Assembly: GCF_947387515.1 (NCBI RefSeq)
Contig: NZ_CANDOB010000002.1
Location: 124,001 to 188,000 of the forward strand
Length of the DNA: 64,000 nt
Direction: 5' to 3'
DNA from: Alkalihalobacillus sp. CinArs1
GTDB taxonomy: Bacteria; Bacillota; Bacilli; Bacillales; Guptibacillaceae
A model generated the notes under the pieces. That model saw only the letters and a program-made list of their open reading frames with translations. It was not told the DNA's origin and did no database searches. Shown here one piece after another: positions 7,467-17,570 of the stretch. Within the stretch, counting starts at the first letter, position 1, and every line of letters begins with the position of its first letter. Both the position numbers and the translations under genes were made by a program.

Positions 7467-7495
7467 TGTTAACTTAAATAAACAATAAGTTAACA
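7467..7495. promoter_or_regulatory. BirA operator upstream of bioB
   Basis: TGTTAAC (7467-7473), 15-bp spacer and GTTAACA (7489-7495) form the bipartite palindrome typical of BirA sites in Bacillales. A possible promoter, TTGACA (7435-7440) with TAGGTT 18 bp downstream, places the operator over the transcription start, so biotinylated BirA would block initiation. The operator ends 20 bp before the bioB ATG. Confidence 0.88.
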
Positions 7496-7515
7496 TTTAA
7501 ATGGGAGGCAATTGG

Positions 7516-8517
7516 ATGCTTAAAGTCGAAGAAACAACAGCGAATTGGGAAAAATTTGCGGATCTTGCACTTGAAGGGAAACCGCTGACAAAAGAACAAG
7601 CTATTTCAGTACTTTCATCCTCCGATGAATCGTTATTACCTTTATTGAATGCGGCATACCGCGTGAGAAAGCATTATTTCGGGAAAAAAGTAAAGCTGAA
7701 CATGATCATCAACGCGAAGAGCGGGTTATGTCCTGAAAACTGTGGGTACTGTGCTCAATCCGCCTATGCGGATACGAACGTAAATAAATATGCACTTCTA
7801 GACAAGGATACCCTTGTGAGTGGGGCACGGGAAGCGATGAATCGTAAAGCTGGTACATACTGTATCGTGATGAGTGGACGCGGTGCAACAAACAGAGAAC
7901 TTGATAAAGTAATCGATGCTGTTGAAGAAATTAAAGCCGAGATGCCTCTTAAAATCTGTGCTTGTCTCGGAATTCTTTCTTCTGAGCAGACGAACCGTCT
8001 GAAAGAAGCCGGCGTTGATCGCTACAATCATAATATCAATACGAGTAAAGGTCACCATGACAACGTCACAACAACGCACTCATATGATCACCGTGTGAAG
8101 ACGGTTGAAAATGTAAAGGAGTCTGGTATTTCACCTTGTTCAGGCGTAATCGTTGGAATGGGAGAATCACACGAAGATGTGTATGATATGGCAGCAGAAC
8201 TTCGTCGAATCGATGCCGACTCGATTCCGGTTAACTTTCTTTACTCTGTGCCCGGTACGAAGATGGAAAAGATGGATGAGCTTGATCCAAGATACTGCTT
8301 AAAAGTGCTCGCGCTATTTAGGTTAATGAATCCAACAAAAGAAATCCGTATCTCAGGTGGGCGTGAAGTGAACCTTCGCTCTCTACAAGTGATGGGATTA
8401 TACGCTGCAAACTCCATCTTTGTCGGAGATTACTTAACGACTGACGGTGCTGAGTCTTCAGCTGATCATAGAATGATAGAAGATTTAGGTTTTGAGATTG
8501 AAGAGTGCGCTTTATAA
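7516..8517 (+). CDS. bioB: Biotin synthase BioB
   Basis: Radical SAM enzyme inserting sulfur into dethiobiotin, the last step of biotin synthesis. The cluster-binding motif CPENCGYC (CxxxCxxC) lies near residue 72, preceded by INAKSGL. Further conserved regions are HNINTSKGHHDNVTTTHSYDHR, ISPCSGVIVGMGES and the late RISGGREVNLRSLQ, which contains the Arg ligand of the second cluster. Length of 333 residues is normal. The ATG at 7516 is used because GGGAGG lies eight bases upstream; an ATG at 7501 precedes that site. It is separated from the other bio genes by about 2.4 kb but shares the BirA-type operator with them. Confidence 0.97.
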   Translation: MLKVEETTANWEKFADLALEGKPLTKEQAISVLSSSDESLLPLLNAAYRVRKHYFGKKVKLNMIINAKSGLCPENCGYCAQSAYADTNVNKYALLDKDTLVSGAREAMNRKAGTYCIVMSGRGATNRELDKVIDAVEEIKAEMPLKICACLGILSSEQTNRLKEAGVDRYNHNINTSKGHHDNVTTTHSYDHRVKTVENVKESGISPCSGVIVGMGESHEDVYDMAAELRRIDADSIPVNFLYSVPGTKMEKMDELDPRYCLKVLALFRLMNPTKEIRISGGREVNLRSLQVMGLYAANSIFVGDYLTTDGAESSADHRMIEDLGFEIEECAL

Positions 8518-8525
8518 GCTATAAA

Positions 8526-8553
8526 AAAAAAGCTGCCATGATGGCAGCTTTTT
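8526..8553. terminator. Bidirectional terminator after bioB
   Basis: AAAAAGCTGCC/GGCAGCTTTTT stem with five-base loop between converging bioB and the M50-like gene. Confidence 0.8.
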
Positions 8554-8558
8554 GCTAG

Positions 8559-9044
8559 TTAGTCGATCGGATCTTCCGCTTTTCCGTAGCGAATCACATC
8601 GAATATCGCGAGGCCATCACTAGGCTTTCCAGCATCGTTCCGGTATGGCATAAGCGAAAAGAAAATAAAGTAAACAGAGAAATAGGAATACTGATAAAAG
8701 AAAAGTGTCACAGGTAGGACATCTAAATTCATAAGTAGATTAAGAATCAAGATAACACCTAGATTGAATAAACTACCTGCGGCATAGATGGCAACATGTG
8801 CCCACGTTTTATTGTAGGTTAGTTTTTCATACTGACACCATCCTTCCATGAAATACTTCTTCTTCACTTCGAGAGCCCCGAGATGGAACAGCGTTTCACC
8901 TGTACCTATACAAAACTTAATTTTCCCACCGAACAGTCTCGCCGTAAGAACGTGACCTGCTTCATGAACAAGCGTTACGATCGGGAGAATCAAGAAAAAA
9001 TTTATTAGAAACATTGGGATATCGCTTAACGTAAACAAAACCAT
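8559..9044 (-). CDS. M50 (site-2 protease-like) membrane protein
   Basis: A 161-residue membrane protein with the zinc-binding motif HEAGH (in VTLVHEAGHVLTARLFGGKI) near the start. A later SLMPYRNDAGKPSDG segment may correspond to the PxxDG part of site-2 proteases. Hydrophobic segments flank both (FLINFFLILPIVTLV and AIYAAGSLFNLGVILILNLL). Many such short Bacillus proteins are annotated only as M50 family and no substrate is known. The start is uncertain: AGGAGG lies almost against the ATG at 9044, so a TTG six bases inside could be used, while the ATG at 9059 lacks a site. It stands alone on the minus strand between bioB and a DinB-like gene. Family moderately secure. Confidence 0.72.
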   Translation of the reverse strand: MVLFTLSDIPMFLINFFLILPIVTLVHEAGHVLTARLFGGKIKFCIGTGETLFHLGALEVKKKYFMEGWCQYEKLTYNKTWAHVAIYAAGSLFNLGVILILNLLMNLDVLPVTLFFYQYSYFSVYFIFFSLMPYRNDAGKPSDGLAIFDVIRYGKAEDPID

Positions 9045-9225
9045 TCCTCCTGGATGCAAAGAGAATTTTGTGCAATGTTAGAGGTGTTACCCCTTTTTAG
9101 TAAGGTGTTAACACTATTTTTTAAAAAAGTGACTGTTAAATAAAGGTTCCAGTCCAACTGTATTGAACTAGTACGTTATGAAAGAATAGGTTTGACAGAT
9201 CTACATAATGAAAGGTGTGTTTAGG

Positions 9226-9696
9226 ATGGAAAATATAATAAAGCAGATGGATATGACCCGTACTTTTTTATTGATGGGTGCTGAGAAGATCACGGAAGAT
9301 AATGCAGATATCATTCCAGAAGGATTCCCAAATTCACTGCGATGGCAGTTAGGTCACGTGCTTGTCTCGTTTGAGTACATCGTATTCCATATGGCCGGGG
9401 AAGAGGTTAACCTCCCTGAAGGCTATACTGAATTGTTTACAAGAGGTACGAGTCCGAAAGATTGGACAGTTGACCCTCCAAAAGTAGCAGAACTCAAAGA
9501 ACGATTATCTGAACAGATGGGTCGCTTCAAAGAGACGTTTGAAAATCGTCTTGATGAGAAGATTGAAGAAACATTTAAGGCTGGACCAGTAGAGCTGCAT
9601 ACAGTCGGTGAGCTCGTTCTTTTCGCACTCTTTCATGAGAGTGAGCATGGTGGTTGTATCAAAGGGCTTCACCGTGCAATCAAAGGTGCACAGTAA
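9226..9696 (+). CDS. DinB family protein
   Basis: A 156-residue four-helix-bundle protein of the DinB/YfiT-like superfamily, probable metal-dependent thiol transferases. The three-His metal site is visible: His in RWQLGHVL near residue 45 and HESEH near residue 137, with the spacing expected of DinB_2. The fold begins IIKQMDMTRTFLLMGAEKI. The ATG at 9226 follows GAAAGGTG at correct spacing; an ATG 18 bases upstream has no site. It ends in its own terminator and is monocistronic. Members are often stress induced; no operator was recognised. The name reflects family only; substrate is unknown. Confidence 0.85.
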   Translation: MENIIKQMDMTRTFLLMGAEKITEDNADIIPEGFPNSLRWQLGHVLVSFEYIVFHMAGEEVNLPEGYTELFTRGTSPKDWTVDPPKVAELKERLSEQMGRFKETFENRLDEKIEETFKAGPVELHTVGELVLFALFHESEHGGCIKGLHRAIKGAQ

Positions 9697-9700
9697 GAGG

Positions 9701-9723
9701 AGCTGACTTATGTCAGCTTTTTT
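9701..9723 (+). terminator. Terminator of the DinB-like gene
   Basis: AGCTGAC/GTCAGCT stem with four-base loop followed by a T-run. Confidence 0.78.
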
Positions 9724-9780
9724 GTGTTCTTTAACGATTTAAATGAGGAAATGCTTTCGAAGAGAAAGGGGAGAGAGAAC

Positions 9781-10803
9781 ATGGAGCAAGTAATCGAACA
9801 AATTGAGGAGCGTATAAAGGAAGTGGGGTTTTCTGGTGTTGTTTATGCGCGGAATGAAGATGACGTTGTGATCAAGTCGGCTGCTGGTTTTGCGAACCGA
9901 GCGGAAGAAATCAAGAACAACATTCATACGAGCTTTGGAATTGCTTCTGGATGTAAAGTGTTCACAGCGATCGCGATCTGCCAGCTTATTGAGAGAGGAC
10001 TAGTATCGTTTCAATCTACAATAGGGGAATGTTTCAAGGTTCCATTTCCACACTTCGATAACGAAGTAACAGTTCATCAGCTTTTAACACATACTTCTGG
10101 AATACAGGACTATTTTGATGAAGAAACGATGGATGATTATGAAGCATTATGGCTCGACACACCGGCCTACACAGTAACTGAACCGAAAGATTTTTTACCA
10201 TTGTTCCAGGATGGGAAGATGAAGTTTGCTCCTGGGGAAAGATTTGCCTATAACAACGCAGGTTTTATTGTACTTGGCTTAATCGTGGAGGAGATTACGG
10301 GGGAATCGTTCACTGACTATGTAGCGGCAAACATCTTCAGTCCATGCGGCATGCATGATTCTGGTTATTTTCCACTAGATGCGCTTCCTAAAAATACGGC
10401 TAAAGGCTATATCGACTTTGAAGATGGATCGTGGAAGACGAATGTCTATTCCATTCCTAAGGTTGGGGGACCGGATGGCGGGGCGTATGTGACGGCTCCG
10501 GACATGATTAAGTTTTGGGAAGGCCTTATTAATGGAAAGTTGGTCAGTAAAGCGATCGTTCATCGTTTGCTAACAAGCCATGTGCATGTGAAGGATAATA
10601 CCTACTACGGATACGGAATTTGGATAGAGATGAATGAGGATGAGGTTATGAAGTATTACGTGATGGGCTATGATCCTGGAGTGAGCTTTGAATCTGCTTA
10701 TTATCCTTCAACAGATTTCATGGTTGCCATTCCGTCAAATAAGGAAAAAGGTCCTTATAAACTTTTGAAAACACTTGAAGAGGAATGGGGAATGAACGAA
10801 TAA
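9781..10803 (+). CDS. Serine hydrolase, beta-lactamase class C/PBP4* family
   Basis: A cytoplasmic-looking serine hydrolase of about 340 residues with no signal peptide. The nucleophile motif SxxK is GIASGCKVF (about residue 57), the second motif is AYNNAGF (YxN, about residue 158), and LLTHTSGI is the conserved family strand. The C-terminal part contains YGYGIWIEM, as in many Bacillus YbbE/PbpE-like esterases. The family includes D-aminopeptidases, esterases and class C beta-lactamases; the missing export signal argues against a periplasmic-type beta-lactamase. The ATG at 9781 is chosen from the GGGGAGAGAG just upstream. It is monocistronic with a terminator after it. Family secure, substrate unknown. 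Confidence 0.87.
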   Translation: MEQVIEQIEERIKEVGFSGVVYARNEDDVVIKSAAGFANRAEEIKNNIHTSFGIASGCKVFTAIAICQLIERGLVSFQSTIGECFKVPFPHFDNEVTVHQLLTHTSGIQDYFDEETMDDYEALWLDTPAYTVTEPKDFLPLFQDGKMKFAPGERFAYNNAGFIVLGLIVEEITGESFTDYVAANIFSPCGMHDSGYFPLDALPKNTAKGYIDFEDGSWKTNVYSIPKVGGPDGGAYVTAPDMIKFWEGLINGKLVSKAIVHRLLTSHVHVKDNTYYGYGIWIEMNEDEVMKYYVMGYDPGVSFESAYYPSTDFMVAIPSNKEKGPYKLLKTLEEEWGMNE

Positions 10804-10808
10804 AACGA

Positions 10809-10841
10809 AGTCAGCGCCTATACAGGCTGCTGGCTTTTTTT
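10809..10841 (+). terminator. Terminator of the serine hydrolase gene
   Basis: GTCAGCGCC and GGCTGCTGGC form an imperfect stem followed by a run of T. Confidence 0.65.
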
Positions 10842-10941
10842 GTTTTCTGCATTTGAAATGCCAATTTTAAAAAAACGGTCGTCGATAAGTTTCTCGTTAG
10901 ACTATGAATCGTTTTACGAGAATGATAAAATGTCTTAAATA

Positions 10942-10970
10942 AGTTAACTTAAATTATAAATAGGTTAACA
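10942..10970. promoter_or_regulatory. BirA operator of the bioXWAFD operon
   Basis: AGTTAAC (10942-10948), 15-bp spacer and GTTAACA (10964-10970) repeat the arrangement found before bioB. It lies 27 bp before the chosen start of the first gene, so biotin excess should repress the whole operon through BirA. Confidence 0.87.
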
Positions 10971-10997
10971 TTTTAGGTGGAGGTGAACAAAAATAGA

Positions 10998-11486
10998 TTG
11001 AATCGAGAACGAATAAGAGAAATGACAACGATAAGTGTATTAGCGAGCTTAATCATCGTGACAGGGATGATTAAGGTCCCGTCACCGATTCCTGGATCGG
11101 ATTTTCAACTATCCGCACCACTAGCTGTTGGAATCGCGGTCGTGTATGGTTTTCGAAAGTACATCATAGCTGGTATTCTAGCAAGCTCGATTCTACTGAT
11201 GCTTGGCTTCCATACGATACTGAACGTGGAAATATCTATGGTTTTTAGGATCGTAGCGGGAGGAGCTGTGGCATTGTTCGGTCCTTCGATTCCAGTCGTG
11301 GTCTTAGCTGGTCCACTTGGATCGATCGCAGCCAGATTTGTACTTGCTGAAACATTACAAGTAAGCGTATGGCCACTTTTGGCAGCTGCATTACCGGGCA
11401 TACTCTTCGCTGCCATCACCGTTTTACCAGTTACATCGCTATTAAAACGAATTAAGGTCGAGGGGAATAAACAGTATGCGAGATAA
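10998..11486 (+). CDS. bioX: BioX-like small membrane protein, possible pimelate uptake component
   Basis: A 162-residue integral membrane protein with about five to six helices (ISVLASLIIVTGMIKV, LAVGIAVVYGF, YIIAGILASSILLMLGF, VVLAGPLGSIAARFVLA, LLAAALPGILFAAITVLPV). It lacks the BioY signature I know, so I do not call it the biotin transporter. Its place, immediately before bioW and overlapping it by 11 bp, matches the bioXWF arrangement described in Lysinibacillus sphaericus. BioW needs pimelate, so uptake of pimelate or another dicarboxylate, perhaps as an ECF-type S component, is a sensible inference. GGAGGTGA lies at 10979-10986; the TTG at 10998 is the first start downstream of it, while GTG codons at 10977 and 10983 overlap the site. 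Biotin-regulated by the adjacent BirA box. Confidence 0.65.
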   Translation: MNRERIREMTTISVLASLIIVTGMIKVPSPIPGSDFQLSAPLAVGIAVVYGFRKYIIAGILASSILLMLGFHTILNVEISMVFRIVAGGAVALFGPSIPVVVLAGPLGSIAARFVLAETLQVSVWPLLAAALPGILFAAITVLPVTSLLKRIKVEGNKQYAR

Positions 11487-12237
11487 AGAATTATACAGTA
11501 TACGAATGCGAGCTTCGGAAGGTGGAGCACATGAAGACGGTGGTAAACACGTTTCTGGAGGAGAACAACTCTCAACTAAAAATGAGTTGATCGATCGCGC
11601 TGCATCGCTAGTACGACGAGCTTTTTCTCATCAAAGAGGAGAACCCGATTTTCTAAGGCTTACGATTGAAAAGGTAAGTGAACCTGTTCACGGTCTAACG
11701 CCCCTACCTGTTTCTTATACGCAAGTATCAAACGCATCACAAGGAAGACTTGTTGCAGAAGATTTGTTAAAGCAAACAGGATTAACGGAGCAGGTAATCG
11801 TTAAAGCCATGTCTGTCTTAGAGACATGCTATGGAGTAAGAGGAGCAATCATAATCGACTCTTCTACAGGCGACCGAATAGATGGTCGTCACGATAAGGG
11901 CATCCGGGTATCCCGGCTGGATTGGAATGAAGCAGATTATACCTGTTGGCTTGAACATTTTCAGATGGAAAAGAATCAGAGGTTGAGGGAGGCGTTACCT
12001 CTCGCTACTAAAGTCGCTTCACATCCAGATTCGGTTGCAGAGTTTTGCTTTAGTGATGATCCCGATTACATAACAGGCTATGTAGCTTCAAAGAAGGTAG
12101 GCTACCATCGCATCTCTCAAATGAAGGAACGAGGCGATGAAAACGGTGGAAGATTATTCTTTGTGAATCCACAGTGTCATGTGTCATCGTATATCGACTA
12201 TTTAGAAAAAGAGCCAATTCTATTAAAAGGAGTTTAA
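11476..12237 (+). CDS. bioW: 6-carboxyhexanoate-CoA ligase (pimeloyl-CoA synthetase) BioW
   Basis: Activates free pimelate to pimeloyl-CoA with ATP and CoA, feeding BioF. The sequence is typical throughout: YSIRMRASEGGAHEDGGKH at the N-terminus, GVRGAIIIDSSTGDRIDGR in the middle, KGIRVSRLDW and the late SDDPDYITGYVASKKVGYHRI. Length of 253 residues is normal. The start overlaps the previous membrane gene by 11 bp, with GAGGGG at suitable distance, so the two are probably translated together. Presence of BioW rather than BioC/BioH or BioI means this operon makes the pimeloyl moiety from free pimelate, imported or derived from fatty acid synthesis. Confidence 0.96.
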   Translation: MRDKELYSIRMRASEGGAHEDGGKHVSGGEQLSTKNELIDRAASLVRRAFSHQRGEPDFLRLTIEKVSEPVHGLTPLPVSYTQVSNASQGRLVAEDLLKQTGLTEQVIVKAMSVLETCYGVRGAIIIDSSTGDRIDGRHDKGIRVSRLDWNEADYTCWLEHFQMEKNQRLREALPLATKVASHPDSVAEFCFSDDPDYITGYVASKKVGYHRISQMKERGDENGGRLFFVNPQCHVSSYIDYLEKEPILLKGV

Positions 12238-12240
12238 TCT

Positions 12241-13605
12241 ATGAATTTAATCGAGAAAAGTAAGAAGCATCTCTGGCTACCATTTACACAGATGAAGGAT
12301 TATGATGAAGACCCTTTGATTATTGAAAGTGGAGAAGGAATTAAGGTGAAAGATATCCATGGAAAAGAGTATTATGATGCCTTTTCTTCCGTATGGTTAA
12401 ACGTTCATGGACACCGAAAGAAGGAGCTAGATGATGCAATCCGAGCGCAACTCGATAAGATCGCCCATTCTACGTTATTAGGAATGACGAACGTCCCTGC
12501 AACTGAACTAGCTGAGAAACTTGTAAATCTTGCTCCTGGTCCTTTAACAAGAGTCTTTTATTCAGATAGCGGCGCTGAAGCTGTGGAAATAGCAGTTAAG
12601 ATGGCTTATCAATATTGGCAGAATAGAGGGAGAAAGGATAAACAGAAATTCATTTCAGTTAAAAACGGCTACCATGGTGATACGATTGGAGCTGTTAGTG
12701 TGGGCTCGATCGATCTATTTCATCAAGTGTATGGACCGCTGATGTTTAAAGGTTTCAAAATGCCCGTTCCCAACGTCTATCGCCATGAAACAAGAGATCC
12801 GGAAACGTGTCGAGATGAATGCCTCAAAGGGCTAGAAAACGTATTGAAAGAACATCATGCTGAGATTGCGGGGCTAACCATCGAATCGATGGTTCAAGGA
12901 GCTGGCGGTATGATCGTCATGCCAGAAGGATTTCTATCGGGTGTGCGTGAACTATGTACCAAATACGATGTTCTCATGATCGTAGATGAGGTTGCGACAG
13001 GGTTTGGTCGAACGGGTACCATGTTTGCGTGTGAACATGAAGGCGTCGAGCCAGACTTGATGGCTGCAGGAAAAGGTATTACTGGTGGCTATCTCCCGAT
13101 TGCAATCACCTACGCAACGGAAGAAATTTACGATGCGTTCTATGACGATTACGAAAAGCTAAAAACGTTTTTCCACGGTCACTCTTACACTGGTAATCAG
13201 CTGGGGTGTGCGGTTGCGATTGAAAACCTCCGTTTATTTGAGAGTGAAAAGATCGTAGAAGGTGTTTCGCAACGGTCTGCACAACTGAAGAAACGGTTGG
13301 CGGAATTAAATCGCCTCGATCATGTAGGGGACGTTAGACAGCTAGGGTTCATGTGTGGGATTGAACTCGTTTTAGATAAGAAAACGAAGAGGTCGTTTCC
13401 GTTTGAGAGTCGTGTCGGCTATAAAGCTTCCCTGAAAATGAGAGAGCTTGGTTTATTAACAAGACCTACTGGAGATGTTGTCGTCTTCATGCCGCCTCTT
13501 GTGAGTACAGAGACTGAATTGGAAGAGATGGTCCGCATCATGGAAAAAGCGATTAGCGAAGTTACGAAGAAGGAGGCTGACCGTCTTGCACAGTTTAAAG
13601 AATGA
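12241..13605 (+). CDS. bioA: 7,8-diaminopelargonate synthase (DAPA aminotransferase) BioA
   Basis: PLP enzyme that transaminates 7-keto-8-aminopelargonate to 7,8-diaminopelargonate; in bacilli related BioA (BioK) enzymes use lysine as donor, in others SAM. N-terminal [19 protein letters not shown] and [19 protein letters not shown] are typical. [18 protein letters not shown] marks the PLP phosphate region, [13 protein letters not shown] contains the cofactor Asp, and [15 protein letters not shown] contains the Schiff-base Lys near residue 280. Length of 454 residues is normal. AAAAGGAG precedes the ATG, four bases after bioW. Amine donor choice cannot be read safely by eye. Confidence 0.95.
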   Translation: MNLIEKSKKHLWLPFTQMKDYDEDPLIIESGEGIKVKDIHGKEYYDAFSSVWLNVHGHRKKELDDAIRAQLDKIAHSTLLGMTNVPATELAEKLVNLAPGPLTRVFYSDSGAEAVEIAVKMAYQYWQNRGRKDKQKFISVKNGYHGDTIGAVSVGSIDLFHQVYGPLMFKGFKMPVPNVYRHETRDPETCRDECLKGLENVLKEHHAEIAGLTIESMVQGAGGMIVMPEGFLSGVRELCTKYDVLMIVDEVATGFGRTGTMFACEHEGVEPDLMAAGKGITGGYLPIAITYATEEIYDAFYDDYEKLKTFFHGHSYTGNQLGCAVAIENLRLFESEKIVEGVSQRSAQLKKRLAELNRLDHVGDVRQLGFMCGIELVLDKKTKRSFPFESRVGYKASLKMRELGLLTRPTGDVVVFMPPLVSTETELEEMVRIMEKAISEVTKKEADRLAQFKE

Positions 13606-14761
13606 TTGGATACAAAAAGAGTTACATATGATTGAAGAAAAAGGGTTGTCCCGTGGCTTACGATCGGTGGAATCTTCTTATCAACCTCTTGTTCAAATCG
13701 ACGGAGAAGCGAAAGTGATGGCAGCCTCGAACAATTATCTTGGATTAAGTTCGGATGAAAGCTTGATAGGTGTTGCGATCGAGGGAATGAGATCGTTTGG
13801 AGTTGGCAGCACGGGTTCGCGTTTAACAACGGGAAATACAACGCTGCACGAGCTTCTCGAAAAAAGGATTGCACGCTTTAAAAAGTGTGAAGATGCCTTG
13901 CTTTTTTCGAGCGGCTATTTAGCGAATATCGGGGTTCTCTCTTCGATTGCTGGTGAAGGGGATGTTATTCTTAGCGACGAATTGAACCATGCGAGTATTA
14001 TCGATGGCTGTCGGCTGAGTAAAGCAGCAACAAGAGTATATAACCATGTAGATATGGCAGACCTTAAAGAGCATTTAGTACGCAGTCAAAATAAAAGGCG
14101 CCGGTTTATCGTGACGGACGGGGTATTCAGTATGGATGGAAACATCGCGCCTCTACGTGATATTGTATTGCTCGCTGAAGAGTTTAATGCGTATGTCATC
14201 GTTGATGACGCCCATGCAACAGGTGTGATCGGAGAAAACGGCAGAGGTACAGCATCATATTATGGCGTTTCAGTTGATGTAACGATTGGAACATTTAGTA
14301 AAGCGATCGGTACGGAAGGCGGGTTCGTTGTCGGCTCTAAGGATGTGATCACGTTTTTACGTAACCGTGCTCGGTCGTTCATTTTCCAAACTGCACTCTC
14401 ACCAGGTATCGTCGCTGCAAGCATTCGCGCATTAGAATTGATCCAGCATGATTCCGCACTTCGCGACCAACTTCATCTCTCGATCAAACAATGTCGAGAA
14501 GGACTGAGGGATTTAGGCTATTCCGTTTTGGGAGAGGGAACGCCGATTATCCCCGTTGTAATCGGAGACGCTACAAAAGCCGTACAGTTTTCAAGTGCGC
14601 TTGAAAAGGAAGGGGTTTTCGCGCCGGCAATCAGACCTCCATCTGTTCCAGAAGGGTCAAGCCGTATACGTTTAACGTTGATGGCGACGCATCAAAAGAA
14701 ACAAATCGATGGTATTCTTCGTGCATTTTTGAAAGTTGGAAAGGCATTTGAGGTGATTTGA
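13586..14761 (+). CDS. bioF: 8-amino-7-oxononanoate synthase BioF
   Basis: PLP enzyme condensing pimeloyl-CoA with alanine. The alpha-oxoamine synthase pattern is complete: [10 protein letters not shown] near residue 47, [52 protein letters not shown] with the PLP Asp and His, and [14 protein letters not shown] with the Schiff-base Lys near residue 238. Length of 391 residues is normal. It starts at TTG 13586, nine bases after GGAGG, and overlaps the end of bioA by 20 bp, so translation is likely coupled. Third enzyme gene of the biotin operon. Identification secure. Confidence 0.96.
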   Translation: MHSLKNDWIQKELHMIEEKGLSRGLRSVESSYQPLVQIDGEAKVMAASNNYLGLSSDESLIGVAIEGMRSFGVGSTGSRLTTGNTTLHELLEKRIARFKKCEDALLFSSGYLANIGVLSSIAGEGDVILSDELNHASIIDGCRLSKAATRVYNHVDMADLKEHLVRSQNKRRRFIVTDGVFSMDGNIAPLRDIVLLAEEFNAYVIVDDAHATGVIGENGRGTASYYGVSVDVTIGTFSKAIGTEGGFVVGSKDVITFLRNRARSFIFQTALSPGIVAASIRALELIQHDSALRDQLHLSIKQCREGLRDLGYSVLGEGTPIIPVVIGDATKAVQFSSALEKEGVFAPAIRPPSVPEGSSRIRLTLMATHQKKQIDGILRAFLKVGKAFEVI

Positions 14762-15457
<696 letters not shown>

Positions 15458-15534
15458 TCCGTGAAGTATCCCTTTCAACTAGCGATCCGTTCTTTTATAC
15501 TATAGGAAAATAAAGGAATGAAGGAGAGCTGATC

Positions 15535-17517
15535 TTGAAACTGAAAATGTTCTTATTGATGGGGGTACTCATCATACTTGCTAGCTGTTCAACACCACCT
15601 TCAGCCATCGATGCGTTCGATACATATGTAAAGAAGTGGAATGAACAAGAGTTTAGTAGTTTGTACACGCAGCTGTCGCCGGCTGCACAGGAGTCGATTA
15701 CAAAAGAAGATTTTGTCGAGCGCTATGAATCGATTTATTCCGATGTTAAAGTTGAGGATTTGAAGGTAACATTTAAGAAGCCTGAGGAAGAACCAGAGGC
15801 GAATGAAGAAGGAGAAGTGACGTTTCCTTTTTCAGTTTCGATGCAGACGCTAGCAGGAGAAGTTGCTTTCGAAAACGAGGCAACGCTCGTCCTAACAGAA
15901 GATGAGGAGACAGAGACATACAAAGTGAACTGGAATCCTTCATTTATTTTTAAGGAGTTAGAAGAGGGTGAAGAAGTCGCCATTTCTTCAGCAGTCCCAA
16001 CTCGTGGAGAAATAACGGATCGAAACGGTTTAGAGCTTGCCGTGAATGGAACGGTCAAACAGATCGGAGTCGTTCCTGAAAAAATTGAATCTGATAAAGA
16101 AGCGATTCTGTCGCAGTTAAGTGAAGTCTTGAAGGTAAGCGTTGAAGCTATTGAGAAGGAACTAAGTCAAGGGTGGGTCCAATCGAACCCTGCTCAATTC
16201 GTTCCGATTAAAAGTGTCATGGAAAAAGAAGCGGATTTGATTGCTGAAGCAATAACGATTACTGGCGTGCAAGTGAACAATACGACAAAACGTATTTATC
16301 CACTTGGTGAAAGCGCCGCACACTTAACTGGGTATATCCGTAATCTATTAAAAGAAGACTTAGAAGAATATGCCGAAAAAGGCTACTCAAGCTATGAAAA
16401 GATCGGTGTCGCAGGACTTGAAGAAATTTATGAAGACAAGCTTCACGGTAAAACCGGTTGGACGATTTTAATAAAGGGGACTGAGAAAGTAATTGCGAGT
16501 ACACCGAAAGTGGATGGTGAGAACATACAAGTAACGATCGATTCAACCGTCCAGGAGAAGCTGTACAACGAACTCTCTGGGAAAGCTGGTACAGCGGTAG
16601 CACTTCATCCGACAACGGGAGAAACACTAGCGTTGGCGAGTTCTCCTGCGTATGACCCGAACGATTTCACCCTTGGATTCGATGAAGGTGAGTATGATGC
16701 GCTAGCTGCTAATAAAGATCAGCCGTTTTCAGCAAAGTTTAATAAAACGTATTCGCCAGGATCTACGATCAAACCGCTTACTGCTGCGATTGCTTTAAAA
16801 GACGGACTCGATCCGAATGAGGTTGAAGAAATTGATGGGTTGAAATGGGGAGCAGACTCTAGCTGGGGTAGTTATAAGGTTACGCGCGTAAAACCAGCAG
16901 ATCCTCAAGTGACGCTTGAAGAAGCGCTCATGCATTCTGATAATATTTACTTTGCGAGAAAAGCGCTTGACCTAGGAGCGGAAAAGTTTCAGCAAGGTCT
17001 TGAATCATTTCTGATCGGAAAGGAAACCGACTTTCCGTTTCCAACTGCAGATTCTTCTGTGTCAAACAACGGTTTAGAAAATGACATCCTGTTAGCTGAC
17101 TCAGGCTATGGACAGGGAGAACTATTGATTTCGCCATATCATCTTGCCATAACGTATACGACGTTTGCGAACGATGGGAAGATGGTGAAGCCTACGTTAA
17201 TCATGGATCAGGGTGGTGAAGCAGTGGAAGTTGTTTCTTCTGAAATTGCTTCAGTCGTTGATGGTGCTCTTTCAGAAGTCGTTTCAAACCCTGAGGGAAC
17301 TGCATATGAGCCTAAGGTAGAAGGAATCTCGATCGCAGGGAAAACTGGAACGGCTGAATTAAAAGGTGCAGGTGAAGAAACCGGACAGGAAAACGGTTTG
17401 TTCGTAGCTTACAATACGGACCGGAAAGACTTACTCATCGCCATGATGGTCGAGAACGCTTCGAGTCACGACGTCATCGGTAAAGTTAAGAGTGTATTCG
17501 CTCAAATGCAGCCGTAA
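15535..17517 (+). CDS. pbpC: Penicillin-binding protein of the MecA/PBP3 type (class B transpeptidase, lipoprotein)
   Basis: Cross-links peptidoglycan outside the membrane. The N-terminus carries a lipobox (LIILASC, Cys about residue 18), so it is probably lipid anchored. Residues about 25-140 form the NTF2-like domain seen in MecA and B. subtilis PBP3; a dimerisation domain follows (GEITDRNGLELAVNG). The transpeptidase domain has SPGSTIKP (SxxK, about residue 410), HSDNIYF (SxN, about 465) and GKTGTAE (KTG, about 602). Length of 660 residues matches PBP3 (PbpC). It starts at TTG 15535 with AAGGAGA upstream. The MecA-like build suggests low beta-lactam affinity; that is a family trend, not shown here. 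Confidence 0.93.
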   Translation: MKLKMFLLMGVLIILASCSTPPSAIDAFDTYVKKWNEQEFSSLYTQLSPAAQESITKEDFVERYESIYSDVKVEDLKVTFKKPEEEPEANEEGEVTFPFSVSMQTLAGEVAFENEATLVLTEDEETETYKVNWNPSFIFKELEEGEEVAISSAVPTRGEITDRNGLELAVNGTVKQIGVVPEKIESDKEAILSQLSEVLKVSVEAIEKELSQGWVQSNPAQFVPIKSVMEKEADLIAEAITITGVQVNNTTKRIYPLGESAAHLTGYIRNLLKEDLEEYAEKGYSSYEKIGVAGLEEIYEDKLHGKTGWTILIKGTEKVIASTPKVDGENIQVTIDSTVQEKLYNELSGKAGTAVALHPTTGETLALASSPAYDPNDFTLGFDEGEYDALAANKDQPFSAKFNKTYSPGSTIKPLTAAIALKDGLDPNEVEEIDGLKWGADSSWGSYKVTRVKPADPQVTLEEALMHSDNIYFARKALDLGAEKFQQGLESFLIGKETDFPFPTADSSVSNNGLENDILLADSGYGQGELLISPYHLAITYTTFANDGKMVKPTLIMDQGGEAVEVVSSEIASVVDGALSEVVSNPEGTAYEPKVEGISIAGKTGTAELKGAGEETGQENGLFVAYNTDRKDLLIAMMVENASSHDVIGKVKSVFAQMQP

Positions 17518-17524
17518 AAACGAA

Positions 17525-17570
17525 AAAGCCACATCTTGATCCAAAAAAGGATCGAGATGTGGCTTTCTTT
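17525..17570. terminator. Bidirectional terminator between pbpC and prfC
   Basis: A strong 18-bp stem (left arm 17525-17542, right arm 17549-17566) with A-run before and T-run after, between converging genes. Confidence 0.85.

Noticed and set aside
10977-11486. Calling the first bio operon gene BioY
   Set aside because: It is shorter than BioY and lacks the BioY segments I know; position before bioW fits BioX better.
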